Part shown: in pieces, positions 52,949-61,993 of the stretch
How positions within the stretch are numbered: the stretch's first letter is position 1
Layout of the letters: every line of letters begins with the position of its first letter
Source of the DNA: Thiothrix subterranea
GTDB taxonomy: Bacteria; Pseudomonadota; Gammaproteobacteria; Thiotrichales; Thiotrichaceae
Assembly: GCF_030930995.1 (NCBI RefSeq)
Contig: NZ_CP133217.1
Span: 4,191,905-4,255,904, forward strand
DNA length: 64,000 bases
Direction of reading: 5' to 3'
Notes under the pieces: model-generated
The model's input: only the letters and a program-made list of their open reading frames with translations
Told to the model about the DNA's origin: nothing
Databases searched by the model: none
Position numbers and translations under genes: made by a program

Positions 52949-54715
52949 ATGCAAATTATCCCATCGTGGTCAGCACTTGCCTGTTGGGTATGCGTAGCCA
53001 CCCTGTGCCTCCCCGCCTCACTGGCAGCGCGGCAAACCTCGGATACCGTTGCCCCGCAAACCACCCACACGCTCAAACCGCAAACGCTGGTGAGCGCCAA
53101 GCAATTCATGGTAGCAACCGCGCACCCCGACGCGACTCAAGCCGGTTACGCTATCCTCAAAGCAGGCGGTTCGGCGGTGGATGCAGCAATCGCGGTGCAA
53201 CTGGTGCTGGGTCTGGTCGAGCCGCAAGCATCCGGTTTGGGTGGCGGCGCACTCATGGTGCTATGGGATGCTGACAAGCAGCAATTGGTGGCACTGGATG
53301 GGCGCGAAACCGCCCCGCAAGCCGTGACCCCCGACCTGTTTCTGGATGAACTTGGCGAACCCTTGCAATTTATGGATGCGGTAGTGGGTGGGCGTTCCGT
53401 CGGCACACCCGGCACGGTAGCGTTGCTGGCACACGCCCACGCCAATTACGGCAAACTGCCTTGGCAAGACCTGTTCAAAGCGGCGCGGCAGTTAGCAAAT
53501 GATGGCTTCGTGGTGACAGCACACATGGCGGAACAAATCGCTGATAGTGCCGACAGTTTGCGCACTTTCCCCGCCACCCAACAGTATTTTTTCACCCCAT
53601 CCGGCAAGCCCTTGCCCGCCGGATTTGTGCGCAAAAACCCAGAATACGCCAAGACGCTGGATGTACTGGCGAAGCAAGGCGCGAAAGGCTTTTATCAAGG
53701 CGACATTGCCCAAGCCATTGTCGATACCGTGAGCAAAGCCACCAACAACCCCGGCAAACTGGCACTGCCAGATTTAGCCGGTTATCAGGTGAAACCGCGT
53801 GAGGTATTGTGTGTGGATTATCGCCAGCATGAAGTGTGTGGCATGGGGCCTCCAACTTCCGGCACGGTCGCCATTGGGCAGATATTGGGAATGCTCAGCC
53901 ATTTCGACCTGAAAAAGCTGGGCGCAGACAACCCGCAAAGCTGGCGTTTGATCGGTGATGCCACCCGTTTAGCATTCGCGGATCGCGGGCGGTATCTGGC
54001 AGACAGCGATTTTGCGGATGTGCCGGTGCAAGCTTTGCTCGCCCCCGCTTACCTGAAGGCACGGGCGCAGGCGTTGCACGGCGAAAAGGCGTTGGATACG
54101 GTTGCTCCCGGCGATCCCCTGCCCAAGGTATCACAGCAATGGGCGGATGATGCCGCGCTGGAATTGCCTTCCACCAGCCATTTTGTAATTGTGGATGCCA
54201 AGGGCAATGTGGTATCGCTGACCAGCACCATTGAAAACGGCTTTGGTTCGCGGCTGATGACCAACGGTTTTTTGCTGAATAACGAATTGACCGACTTTTC
54301 GTTCAAAGCCGCTGAAGATGGCGTGCCGGTTGCGAATCGGGTGGAAGCTGGCAAGCGCCCGCGTTCGTCAATGTCACCGACGATTGTGCTAAAAAATGGC
54401 AAACCCTATATGGCACTGGGTTCACCGGGCGGGCCGCGCATTATCAGTTATGTGGCGAATGCGCTGATTGCGCAACTCGATTGGGGCTACGACATCCAAC
54501 AGGCTTTCAGTATGCCGCACCGCATCAACCTGTTTGGGCGTTACGAGCTGGAAGAAGGCACGTCTGCTATTGCCATGCAGCCCGCGCTGGAAGCCTTGGG
54601 TTATGAAGTCACCACCAGTACGATGACTTCCGGCTTGAGCGGAGTGATGATTACGCCGCAGGGTTTGCTGGGTGGGGCTGATCCGCGTCGCGATGGCACG
54701 GTGTTGGGGAACTAA
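52949..54715 (+). CDS. ggt: Gamma-glutamyltransferase
   Basis: A periplasmic enzyme that cleaves or transfers the gamma-glutamyl group of glutathione. The 588-residue precursor has a signal peptide (ALACWVCVATLCLPASLAAR). The nucleophile Thr that appears after self-cleavage is in LPSTSHFVIVDAKGN. Substrate-binding parts are GLGGGALMVLWD, ENGFGSRLMTNGFLLNNELT and RPRSSMSPTIVL. It is of normal length and monocistronic. Confidence 0.94.
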   Translation: MQIIPSWSALACWVCVATLCLPASLAARQTSDTVAPQTTHTLKPQTLVSAKQFMVATAHPDATQAGYAILKAGGSAVDAAIAVQLVLGLVEPQASGLGGGALMVLWDADKQQLVALDGRETAPQAVTPDLFLDELGEPLQFMDAVVGGRSVGTPGTVALLAHAHANYGKLPWQDLFKAARQLANDGFVVTAHMAEQIADSADSLRTFPATQQYFFTPSGKPLPAGFVRKNPEYAKTLDVLAKQGAKGFYQGDIAQAIVDTVSKATNNPGKLALPDLAGYQVKPREVLCVDYRQHEVCGMGPPTSGTVAIGQILGMLSHFDLKKLGADNPQSWRLIGDATRLAFADRGRYLADSDFADVPVQALLAPAYLKARAQALHGEKALDTVAPGDPLPKVSQQWADDAALELPSTSHFVIVDAKGNVVSLTSTIENGFGSRLMTNGFLLNNELTDFSFKAAEDGVPVANRVEAGKRPRSSMSPTIVLKNGKPYMALGSPGGPRIISYVANALIAQLDWGYDIQQAFSMPHRINLFGRYELEEGTSAIAMQPALEALGYEVTTSTMTSGLSGVMITPQGLLGGADPRRDGTVLGN

Positions 54716-54724
54716 GCAGTATTG

Positions 54725-55072
54725 TTAGGCACTGCGTACCGATTTACCCGCCCACGGCACAACCGCCGTCACTAACGCCTGCACCGCCACCAACGGGTCG
54801 GTTTCATCCGTGGTTCTCACCCGTACCCCGAATTGCTTCATTTGATTGATAAAGCTTTTGCCACACGGGCCGGTAATCAAATAATCCAACGCTAACAGCG
54901 GGTGATCGCCGCGCTTATCCCATGCGTGGATCGACATTTCCATCGACAACTCCAAAGGCTCTTCGGGTTGCAGCGTTTGCTCGGCTGTCCATTCGTACAT
55001 TAAAAAGCTGCGGGCTTTGCTGGCGTGTCCGGTAACGGTACGCAAATTTTGGCTGGTAACACCGATTTTCAT
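54725..55072 (-). CDS. NifX/NifB-type FeMo-cofactor-domain-like protein
   Basis: A 115-residue single-domain protein of the dinitrogenase iron-molybdenum cofactor biosynthesis family (MKIGVTSQNLRTVTGHASKA at the start; LITGPCGKSFINQMKQFGV in the middle, where the conserved loop usually lies). Members bind metal-sulfur cofactors or their precursors. No nif genes are in the window. Its position next to nasA, a molybdenum enzyme, may be meaningful but is unproven. It lies 70 bp downstream of nasA on the same strand. Confidence 0.8.
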   Translation of the reverse strand: MKIGVTSQNLRTVTGHASKARSFLMYEWTAEQTLQPEEPLELSMEMSIHAWDKRGDHPLLALDYLITGPCGKSFINQMKQFGVRVRTTDETDPLVAVQALVTAVVPWAGKSVRSA

Positions 55073-55142
55073 GGTAATGACTCTTGCTGATGGGATTCAT
55101 CGTGTGCGAATGGTACAGCACGTTACCAACCAGCGTCTAATC

Positions 55143-57860
55143 TTAGCCCAACAACGCCTGTAATTCCGGCAAACACGAGCCGCAATTCGTGCCTGCATTC
55201 AAACAACGCCCAATCGCCTCCACGCTGCTCAAACCCTGCTCCGCAATCGCTTTGCGGATGGTTTTTTCGCCGACGTTGAAACACGCGCACACCGTGCGTC
55301 CTTTGTCTTCGCCTGCCACTGCCGGTTTGCCTGCCAGCAAGCTGGTGCGATCTGCTGGGGACAGCGTTTCATGCGCAAACAAGCTGACTAGCCAATCGCG
55401 GGGGGGCAAACGGGCGGCGGATGCGCTGATGAATAAGCAGCTTTCTAACTGCCCACCGGTGAAACGGGCGGCGCGGTAGGTTTGGCGGGCAACGTCTAAG
55501 TATTCTGTCCAGTTCACGTCGTCGGCGTGTTGGCATAGCAGGTTGCGGGCGAAGGTTGCCCAATCAGCAATCGGGCTGGTGCTGGCAAATTCGTAACGCC
55601 AAGCGTTTTCGATTTTGATGGCTGTCCAATAGGGGTAAGAGGGCGACTGCCAGTCGCCCCTACCGTGAATCTCCGTAGGGGCGACCGGCGGTCGCCCTTC
55701 CCTGAGAGCACCGAGGGGAAGTTTCCTTCGCGAAATCAAAAAACCCTGCCAAGCCGCTGCATACGCCTCAATCGCCACCACTGCGTGTTTGCCTTCCGGC
55801 TGCCCCGAAATCGGGTCAACGATTGCCGGAATCAATGCCCCCACGCCCGCCGCACCACTGAATTGCCCGCTCCAGTGCATCGGCACAAACAAGCTGCCGC
55901 GTTGCTGGTCACGGCTGATTTTCACCTTGACCAAGACGGATTGCGTGGCGGTGTAGAGCCGTGCAATCCCGCCGTCTTGCAAGCCTTGATCACGCGCATC
56001 ACAGGGGTGCATTTCCACATAAGGTTCAGCGACGTGCGCGGACAAACGCGGCGAAATGCCGGTGCGCGTCAGCGTGTGCCAATGATCACGCACCCGTCCG
56101 GTATTTAACACAAACGGGAATTCAGGTGTGCGTTGTGATTGCGGCAAACGCGGTTGCACGGCGATGAATTGCGCCTTGCCGGATGGGGTGAAAAATTTGC
56201 CATCGGCAAACAAGCGTGTCGTCCCCTGCCCTGCGGCATCCAGCGGCCATTGCGTCGGTGGTAACTGGTCGTAATCCGCTGCTGTCAGCGTTTGCCACGC
56301 GCCCAGGTTGAAGCAACGTGCGCCGTGATTTTCAAACGCGGAAAGCGCAGCATGTTCGCGGAAAATTTCGTGGGCGGATTGATACGCAAACGCCGCACCA
56401 AAGCCCATTGCCTGCGCCACGTCAGCCAAGATTTGCCAATCCTGCTTAGCTTCGCCCGGTGCAGGCAAAAACGGCGGCTGGCGTGAAATCGTGCGGTCGC
56501 TATTTGTCACCGTGCCATCACGTTCGCCCCAAGTCAGCGCGGGCAAACGGATATGCGCCAAATCCACGGTATCGGTGTTGCGCACGCAATCGGATACCAC
56601 CACCAGTTCGCACCCCAGCAAAGCGCGGCGCACTTGCGCACTGTCCGGCAAACTCACCGCCGGATTTGTACCCATAATCCACACCGCTTTGACTTTGCCC
56701 GCCTCAATTGCCTGAAACAAATCCACCGCTTTCAGCCCTGCCTGTGGCGCAATGCGCGGGGATTGCCAGAAACGTTGCACCAAATCGCGGTGCTGCGGGT
56801 TGTCGATGTCGAGATGCGCGGCAAGCTGGTTGGCAAGCCCGCCAACTTCGCGTCCGCCCATCGCATTCGGTTGTCCGGTGAAAGAAAACGCCCCCGCTCC
56901 CACCTTGCCGATGCGCCCCGTCAGCAGGTGGCAATTGATCAGCGCATTGCCTTTGTCCACGCCGCTGGAAGATTGGTTGATGCCTTGCGAAAACACCGTG
57001 ACGACTTGCGCAGTTGTACCAAACAGCGTGTAAAAACGTTGCACATCCTCCACGGATAAACGGCATTGTTCCGCCACCGACTGCACGCTGGGAGCGGTGG
57101 TTTTCGCCAACTCCACCGCCTGTTCCATGCCGTTGGTGGATTGGCTGACGAATGCAGCATCGGTATGCCCATTTTCCGCCAGCCAGTTCAGCAAGCCGTT
57201 GAACAGAAACGCATCTGTCCCCGGTGCAAGCCCCAAGTGCAAATCGGCAAGGTCGGTGGTTTGGGTACGGCGCGGGTCAATCGTGACCACTTTTAACGCG
57301 GCATTGTACTTTTTCGCTTTGACCATGCGCTGGTACAGCACGGGGTGACACCACGCGGTATTGCTGCCCACCAACACGATGAGTTCCGCCGCTTCCAAAT
57401 CTTCATAGCTGCACGACACGAGGTCTTCGCCGAAAGCGCGTTTGTGTGCCGCCACTGCCGACGACATGCACAGGCGCGAATTGGTGTCGATATTCGCCGA
57501 GCCGAGGTAGCCTTTCATCAGCTTGTTGGCAACGTAATAATCTTCGGTCAGCAGTTGCCCGGAAACGTAGAACGCCACCGCATCCGCGCCGTGTGCCGCG
57601 ATGATCTGCTGGAAACGGCTGGCGATGGCGGAGGTTGCGACATCCCAGCTCACGCGCTGCCCGTCAATTTCGGGGTAAAGCAAGCGTTGCGGGTGGTCGA
57701 GGGTTTCCGCCAAGGCTGTGCCTTTGGAGCATAGCCTGCCGAGGTTGGCGGGGTGTTCCTTGTCGGGGCGCACCTTAAATGCGCCCGCAGCGTCTTGTTC
57801 GACGATGACCCCGCAGCCTACGCCGCAGTAGGGGCAGGTGGTTCGGGTTGTCTTAGGCAT
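55143..57860 (-). CDS. nasA: Assimilatory nitrate reductase, catalytic subunit
   Basis: A 905-residue Mo-bisPGD enzyme reducing nitrate to nitrite in the cytoplasm. The N-terminal [4Fe-4S] site is TCPYCGVGCGVIV...LCSKG. The molybdopterin domains carry FYVSGQLLTEDYYVANKLMK and WIMGTNPAVSLPD, with the MopB C-terminal domain at about 600-700. A BFD-like [2Fe-2S] domain (CACFNVGEKT and NCGSCLPEL) ends the protein, as in Klebsiella-type NasA. The start at 57860 excludes an upstream extension that merely translates a REP-like repeat. Residues about 715-750 are encoded by a REP pair in frame. Probably read from the nirB promoter. Confidence 0.93.
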   Translation of the reverse strand: MPKTTRTTCPYCGVGCGVIVEQDAAGAFKVRPDKEHPANLGRLCSKGTALAETLDHPQRLLYPEIDGQRVSWDVATSAIASRFQQIIAAHGADAVAFYVSGQLLTEDYYVANKLMKGYLGSANIDTNSRLCMSSAVAAHKRAFGEDLVSCSYEDLEAAELIVLVGSNTAWCHPVLYQRMVKAKKYNAALKVVTIDPRRTQTTDLADLHLGLAPGTDAFLFNGLLNWLAENGHTDAAFVSQSTNGMEQAVELAKTTAPSVQSVAEQCRLSVEDVQRFYTLFGTTAQVVTVFSQGINQSSSGVDKGNALINCHLLTGRIGKVGAGAFSFTGQPNAMGGREVGGLANQLAAHLDIDNPQHRDLVQRFWQSPRIAPQAGLKAVDLFQAIEAGKVKAVWIMGTNPAVSLPDSAQVRRALLGCELVVVSDCVRNTDTVDLAHIRLPALTWGERDGTVTNSDRTISRQPPFLPAPGEAKQDWQILADVAQAMGFGAAFAYQSAHEIFREHAALSAFENHGARCFNLGAWQTLTAADYDQLPPTQWPLDAAGQGTTRLFADGKFFTPSGKAQFIAVQPRLPQSQRTPEFPFVLNTGRVRDHWHTLTRTGISPRLSAHVAEPYVEMHPCDARDQGLQDGGIARLYTATQSVLVKVKISRDQQRGSLFVPMHWSGQFSGAAGVGALIPAIVDPISGQPEGKHAVVAIEAYAAAWQGFLISRRKLPLGALREGRPPVAPTEIHGRGDWQSPSYPYWTAIKIENAWRYEFASTSPIADWATFARNLLCQHADDVNWTEYLDVARQTYRAARFTGGQLESCLFISASAARLPPRDWLVSLFAHETLSPADRTSLLAGKPAVAGEDKGRTVCACFNVGEKTIRKAIAEQGLSSVEAIGRCLNAGTNCGSCLPELQALLG
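55641..55700. repeat. Paired REP-like palindromes in frame within nasA
   Basis: Two inverted REP units: GGGCGACTGCCAGTCGCCCC at 55641-55660 and GGGGCGACCGGCGGTCGCCC at 55678-55697, about 17 bp apart, giving a REPIN-like structure. The reading frame of nasA passes through without interruption, and the repeats encode the GRPPVAPT and GDWQSP segments. Confidence 0.85.
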
Positions 57861-57868
57861 GTTTTCTC

Positions 57869-57955
57869 CCGTAGGGGCGACCGGCGGTCGCCCTCTTCGT
57901 TTTCCGGGTGTGTGATAAATATGCGACAAGGGCGACCGCCGGTCGCCCCTACGGG
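57869..57955. repeat. Paired REP-like palindromes between nirD and nasA
   Basis: GTAGGGGCGACCGGCGGTCG at 57871-57890 and an inverted copy at 57929-57953 flank about 35 bp. The repeat's CGTAGGGG end supplies the TAG stop of nirD (57949-57951). Same family as at 33.4 and 55.6 kb. Confidence 0.85.
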
Positions 57956-58260
57956 AGTTGGAGGAAGACTTTACCGCCTTCAACTTTCACCGCAAACACA
58001 TTGCTACACCCATGATCCGGCGCAAGCGCATTGCCGCTGGCAAGATCGATCTTCCAATTGTGCAGCGGGCAAGTGACGGTCGAGCCGTGCATAATCCCCT
58101 GTGACAACGGCCCACCTTTGTGCGGGCAAGCATCACGAATTGCGTACACCTGATCATCCGAGCCGCGAAACACGGCAATGTCGGTGTCACGGGTTTTGAT
58201 CAGGCGCGAACCGAGTACCGGAATTTTGTTTAATTCGACGACTTCTATCCATTTACTCAT
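57949..58260 (-). CDS. nirD: Nitrite reductase (NADH) small subunit, Rieske-type
   Basis: The 103-residue small subunit of assimilatory NAD(P)H nitrite reductase. The Rieske [2Fe-2S] ligands are intact (ACPHKGGPLSQG and CPLHNWKID); E. coli NirD lacks them, whereas this form keeps the cluster. It follows nirB by 12 bp. Its stop codon lies in a REP-like repeat, so the C-terminus may have been set by repeat insertion. Confidence 0.93.
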   Translation of the reverse strand: MSKWIEVVELNKIPVLGSRLIKTRDTDIAVFRGSDDQVYAIRDACPHKGGPLSQGIMHGSTVTCPLHNWKIDLASGNALAPDHGCSNVFAVKVEGGKVFLQLP

Positions 58261-58272
58261 TGTTATGTACTC

Positions 58273-60714
58273 CTAGGCTTCGATCATGATCGGGGTGAAT
58301 TCAGCGGCTTCTGCACCGTCGGCGCGGGCTTTCCAGGGATCGATTTGCGCAGGCTGTTGCGAAATCAGGAAACGCTCGTACAAGGCTTTGCGGTTGGCGG
58401 CATCGCTTAAAATTGCGGTTTTGACCTTTTCCAAGCCGACGCGCTCAATCCACGGGGCGGTACGTTCCAGATAATGCGCGTCTTCGCGGTAGAACTGGCA
58501 GAACGCGCCGGTGTATTCCAGCACTTCCTCCTCAGTTGCCACTTTGCACAGCAAATCGGTGACGCGCACTTTGATGCCGCCGTTGCCGCCGATGTGCAGC
58601 TCGTAGCCGGAATCGACGCACACCACGCCGATGTCCTTGATCGTCGCTTCCGCACAGTTGCGCGGGCAACCCGACACCGCCAATTTGAACTTGTGCGGCA
58701 TCCACGAACCCCAGGTCAGCTCTTCCAGCTTCACGCCGAGTCCGGTGGAATCTTGCGTGCCGAAACGACACCATTCGCTGCCGACGCAGGTTTTCACGGT
58801 ACGCATCGCCTTGCCGTAAGCGTGACCCGACACGAAACCTGCCGCGCTCAAATCCTTCCACATCGCAGGCAGTTGCTCTTTTTTGATGCCGAACATATCA
58901 ATACGCTGCCCGCCGGTGACTTTCATGGTCGGCACTTGGTATTTGTCGGCAACGTCGGCAATGGCGCGTAATTGGTCAGATGTACACATCCCGCCAAACA
59001 TACGCGGCACAACCGAATAGCTGCCGTCTTTCTGGATATTGCCGTGGGCGCGTTCGTTGATGTAGCGCGATTGTGCATCGTCCACGTATTCAGTCGGGTA
59101 AGCGCACAGCAGGTAATAATTGAGCGCGTTCCGGCACGATGGGCAACCGTCCGGCGTTTTCCACTCGAAATGCTCGCGCACCGCAGGCATGGTTTTCAGG
59201 CTGTGCTGAATAATGCCGTGGCGGATGTCGTCGTGGGTGTAATCGGTGCATTTGCACAACGGTTTGGTCTTCGGCGTGGCGGAATAGTCGCCGCCAACGG
59301 TGTGCGCCAACAAGGACTCGACCAAACCGGTACACGAGCCGCACGAAGCCGAAGCCTTGGTATGCGCCCGCACTTCATCCAACGTGAACAGTTTTTTCTC
59401 GGTGATGGCTTTTACGATGTCGCCTTTGCACACGCCGTTACAGCCGCAAATTTCGGCATTGTCCGGCAAGCTGGCAACGCGGGTATCGGGGTTATGCCCG
59501 GAATCGCCCAAATGGTGTTGCCCGAATAGCAGGGTGTCGCGGAAGGCGGACACGTCCGTGCCGTCTTTCATCAATTGGAAATACCAACTGCCATCGACGG
59601 TATCACCGTACAGCACCGCGCCCTTGACCTGATTGTCTTGCAGCACGATCTTTTTGTACGTGCCGGACGCTGCGTCTTTGAACACGATGTCTTCGGTCTG
59701 GTCATTGCCGGTGAAATCGCCAGCGGAAAACAATTCGATGCCGGTGACTTTCAGTTTGGTGGACGTGACCGTGCCGACGTAGCGGGCAATGCCGTGTTTG
59801 GCAAGATGGTTGGCGGCGACTTTGGCTTGTTCAAACAGCGGTGCGACCAAACCGTAGGCAATGCCGCGATGTTGCACGCATTCGCCAATCGCGTAGATTT
59901 TTGGGTCGGTAATGGTTTGCATGGTATCGCTGACCACGATGCCGCGCTCGCAATACAAGCCAGCAGATTTGCCGAGTTCGGTATTGGGTTTGATGCCGAC
60001 TGCCATCACCACGAGATCGGCGGGGATTTCGGTGCCATTTTTGAAACGCACCGCCGTGACGCGCTCTTCGCCAAGGATTTCAGCGGTACTGTGTTCCATC
60101 AGGAAGGTCATGCCGCGCTCTGCCAGCGATTTTTGCAGCATGGCGGCAGCGGGCTTGTCGAGCTGGCGTTCCATCAGGGTGTCGAGCAGGTGGACGACGG
60201 TGACGTTCATGCCTTGTTTCATCAAGCCATTCGCCGCTTCCAGCCCCAGCAAGCCGCCGCCGATGACGACCGCGTGTTGGTAGCGGCTGGCGGTGTCGAG
60301 CATGGTGTCCACGTCTTTGATGTCGCGGAAACCGATCACGCCAGTTTTATCTGCACCGGGCAAGGGCAGCATGAACGGCACGGAACCGGTGGCAATAATC
60401 AGGCGGTCGTAATGCGCTACCGTGCCGTCGGTGGCGATGACTTCGCGGCGGGCGCGGTTGATTTGCTCGACCTTTTTGCCTTTGTGCAAGGTGATGCCGT
60501 TGTCGATGTACCACTGTTCGCCGTTGAGCATGATCTGCTCGATGGTCTTTTCGCTGGCAAGCACCGGCGAGAGCATGATGCGGTTGTAGTTGCCGTAAGG
60601 TTCTTCGCCGAACACCGTGATGTTGTAATGGTCGGGGGCAAGTTTGAGCAGTTCTTCGAGGGTGCGTACCCCTGCCATGCCGTTGCCGATCAGTACTAAA
60701 TTTTCTTTGTGCAT
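58273..60714 (-). CDS. nirB: Nitrite reductase (NADH) large subunit
   Basis: An 813-residue siroheme enzyme reducing nitrite to ammonium. FAD-binding part: LVLIGNGMAGVRTLEELL. NADH-binding part: HAVVIGGGLLGLEAANGL. BFD-like [2Fe-2S]: CGCNGVCKGDIVKA...SCGSCTGLVESL. C-terminal sulfite/nitrite reductase domains with TGGQRIDMFGIKKEQL, and the [4Fe-4S]/siroheme ligands C-x5-C (VGSEWCRFG region) and CPRNCAE. The start at 60714 has GGAGACGC just upstream. It is the first gene of nirB-nirD-nasA. Confidence 0.95.
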   Translation of the reverse strand: MHKENLVLIGNGMAGVRTLEELLKLAPDHYNITVFGEEPYGNYNRIMLSPVLASEKTIEQIMLNGEQWYIDNGITLHKGKKVEQINRARREVIATDGTVAHYDRLIIATGSVPFMLPLPGADKTGVIGFRDIKDVDTMLDTASRYQHAVVIGGGLLGLEAANGLMKQGMNVTVVHLLDTLMERQLDKPAAAMLQKSLAERGMTFLMEHSTAEILGEERVTAVRFKNGTEIPADLVVMAVGIKPNTELGKSAGLYCERGIVVSDTMQTITDPKIYAIGECVQHRGIAYGLVAPLFEQAKVAANHLAKHGIARYVGTVTSTKLKVTGIELFSAGDFTGNDQTEDIVFKDAASGTYKKIVLQDNQVKGAVLYGDTVDGSWYFQLMKDGTDVSAFRDTLLFGQHHLGDSGHNPDTRVASLPDNAEICGCNGVCKGDIVKAITEKKLFTLDEVRAHTKASASCGSCTGLVESLLAHTVGGDYSATPKTKPLCKCTDYTHDDIRHGIIQHSLKTMPAVREHFEWKTPDGCPSCRNALNYYLLCAYPTEYVDDAQSRYINERAHGNIQKDGSYSVVPRMFGGMCTSDQLRAIADVADKYQVPTMKVTGGQRIDMFGIKKEQLPAMWKDLSAAGFVSGHAYGKAMRTVKTCVGSEWCRFGTQDSTGLGVKLEELTWGSWMPHKFKLAVSGCPRNCAEATIKDIGVVCVDSGYELHIGGNGGIKVRVTDLLCKVATEEEVLEYTGAFCQFYREDAHYLERTAPWIERVGLEKVKTAILSDAANRKALYERFLISQQPAQIDPWKARADGAEAAEFTPIMIEA

Positions 60715-60730
60715 TGTTGCGTCTCCTGAA

Positions 60731-60851
60731 AACAAAAAAGCCCTGAACCGTTACGCCGGTGAGGGCGTAGGGTTCAGGGCTTCGTTACCCGTGATATGTG
60801 TGTCACGCAACAGTGCGTGGTGGGCTGTACCTCGATCGCCGTTGACCGAGG
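60731..60851 (-). promoter_or_regulatory. ANTAR-type antitermination leader of nirB operon
   Basis: Minus strand. P1: CCTCGGTC-AACGGC-GATCGAGG (60851-60830), hexaloop with A1 and G4. P2: CACGC-ACTGTT-GCGTG (60819-60804), also A1 and G4, the best of the three P2 hairpins. Terminator: GCCCTGAACC / GGTTCAGGGC (60780-60740) followed by TTTTTTG. This is a complete two-hexaloop ANTAR target. Confidence 0.9.
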
Positions 60852-60872
60852 GGCAGCGTTTGGGGAGATTTA

Positions 60873-60888
60873 TGCAAGGGTTGTGCCA
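60873..60888 (-). promoter_or_regulatory. Sigma-54 promoter of nirB operon
   Basis: TGGCAC (60888-60883), five bases, TTGCA (60877-60873): a full -24/-12 match placed about 22 bp before leader hairpin P1. Confidence 0.87.
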
Positions 60889-60971
60889 GAAGAGAAATCA
60901 GGGATTAAAGCGGGGACAAGACGGAAATTGTGTATTAGGGTGCGCTAATTTTGGGAGTGCATGGGGAGATT

Positions 60972-60988
60972 TGCACTGAAATGGGGCA
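60972..60988. promoter_or_regulatory. Candidate NtrC site upstream of nirB
   Basis: TGCACT-GAAAT-GGGGCA matches the NtrC consensus TGCACY-N5-RGTGCA except for one base in the second arm, about 90 bp upstream of the -24 element, a usual enhancer distance. A single site; moderate support. Confidence 0.45.
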
Positions 60989-60996
60989 TATCACGT

Positions 60997-61596
60997 TTAT
61001 TCATGGTTATTGGTTTCTGCCCAAAACACGCGCATGTCGGCGTTGTCCACGCGCTCGTAAATGGCTTCGACCGCGACCGTTAAGCCGATGGATTCCAGCG
61101 TGACGGTTGAGCCGGGGTAGTAATAGGTAGAACGCCATGCTTCGCTGCGCCGTTGTACCACCACTTCGGCAATGTCTTGCTCGATCAGCACGTATTCCAA
61201 CAAGCTGGGCAAGGCGAGGTATTCGGCGCGTTTTTCGGTTTTATCCTTGCGGTGGGTACTGCCAGATAGCACCTCCACAATCAGAATCGGGCTTTCGCGG
61301 ACATAGGTATCTTGCGAGGGGTCATCATCACACACCACCATCAAATCGGGGTAGCGAAAACGCTTAGCGGTGGTTTTTACCAGCATGTCACTGGTCATCG
61401 GGAAACAGGATTTATCGCGCTGGTGATACCAGATCAAGGCATACAGGTTGCCAGCAATGAAGTTATGGTTGGCACTTGCGCCCGCCATTGCATACGCTTT
61501 CCCATCGACGTATTCGTATTTCTGTTCGCTCTCGCGTTCGCCTGCAAGGTAGTCTTCAACGCTGAGGTAATCGAATTGGTGTGCTAGTGGTGGCAT
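60997..61596 (-). CDS. Uma2-family (DUF820) putative endonuclease
   Basis: A 199-residue PD-(D/E)XK-fold protein of the Uma2/DUF820 family. The domain spans nearly the whole protein: EYLAGERESEQ-like start, KYEYVDGKAYAMAG, RYPDLMVVCDD with the catalytic Asp, PILIVEVLSGSTHRKDKTEK with the E-x-K part. Members are numerous in cyanobacteria and filamentous sulfur bacteria, with unclear roles. The start at 61596 follows AGGAGAAAG. Confidence 0.9.
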   Translation of the reverse strand: MPPLAHQFDYLSVEDYLAGERESEQKYEYVDGKAYAMAGASANHNFIAGNLYALIWYHQRDKSCFPMTSDMLVKTTAKRFRYPDLMVVCDDDPSQDTYVRESPILIVEVLSGSTHRKDKTEKRAEYLALPSLLEYVLIEQDIAEVVVQRRSEAWRSTYYYPGSTVTLESIGLTVAVEAIYERVDNADMRVFWAETNNHE

Positions 61597-61993
61597 CAGG
61601 CTTTCTCCTAAACGAGTTCTTTGCTTGATGTTAGCACACACACCCAAATGGCGGTATTTTGCGGCGGATGTGTGCTTGATTCGTGGGTATTTTTCGTCAG
61701 CTTATGGTAGAGTTTCAGTCAATTCGTCAAACGCTGGCGACAATTCAATACACGCCGTGCCAATTATAACAACACGCGACTGACCCTATGCCGGTTTCGA
61801 CGTGGTAGGGCGGTAGCGTGTCGGCGATTCGTATGGAGCTTTGGAAGACGGCGATGACAAGTCCAGAATATGCGGAACGTTTGATAAACAAAATGGGCAG
61901 TCTCTGCTTATTGGTTGAATGGAGGTTGGCTATTCTGATATTCCTGAGTTCTGTTCAATAAACCGCTACAAAAATACTCACCCCTGACTAAAT
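61597..61993. other. Intergenic stretch (397 bp) without recognised gene
   Basis: I see no convincing coding frame, tRNA or terminator here. A CCCTA ... TAGGG pair near 61784-61810 is too weak to call. The left part has the base composition of the main chromosome, and AT content rises after about 61900, marking the entry into an AT-rich region. Confidence 0.5.

Noticed and set aside
57861..57983. N-terminal extension of NasA starting at 57983
   Set aside because: The extra 41 residues only translate the REP-like repeats; the conserved protein begins at MPKTTRTTCPYCG (57860).
59575..60699. 374-codon open frame on the plus strand opposite nirB
   Set aside because: It is antisense to a strongly supported nirB gene, has no recognised motif or ribosome binding site, and mirrors codon bias of the true gene.
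61740..61860. Possible structured RNA in the 61.6-62.0 kb gap
   Set aside because: CCCTA/TAGGG and GCACACA/TGTGTGC pairs are short and do not build a convincing fold or match tmRNA, RNase P or 6S patterns.
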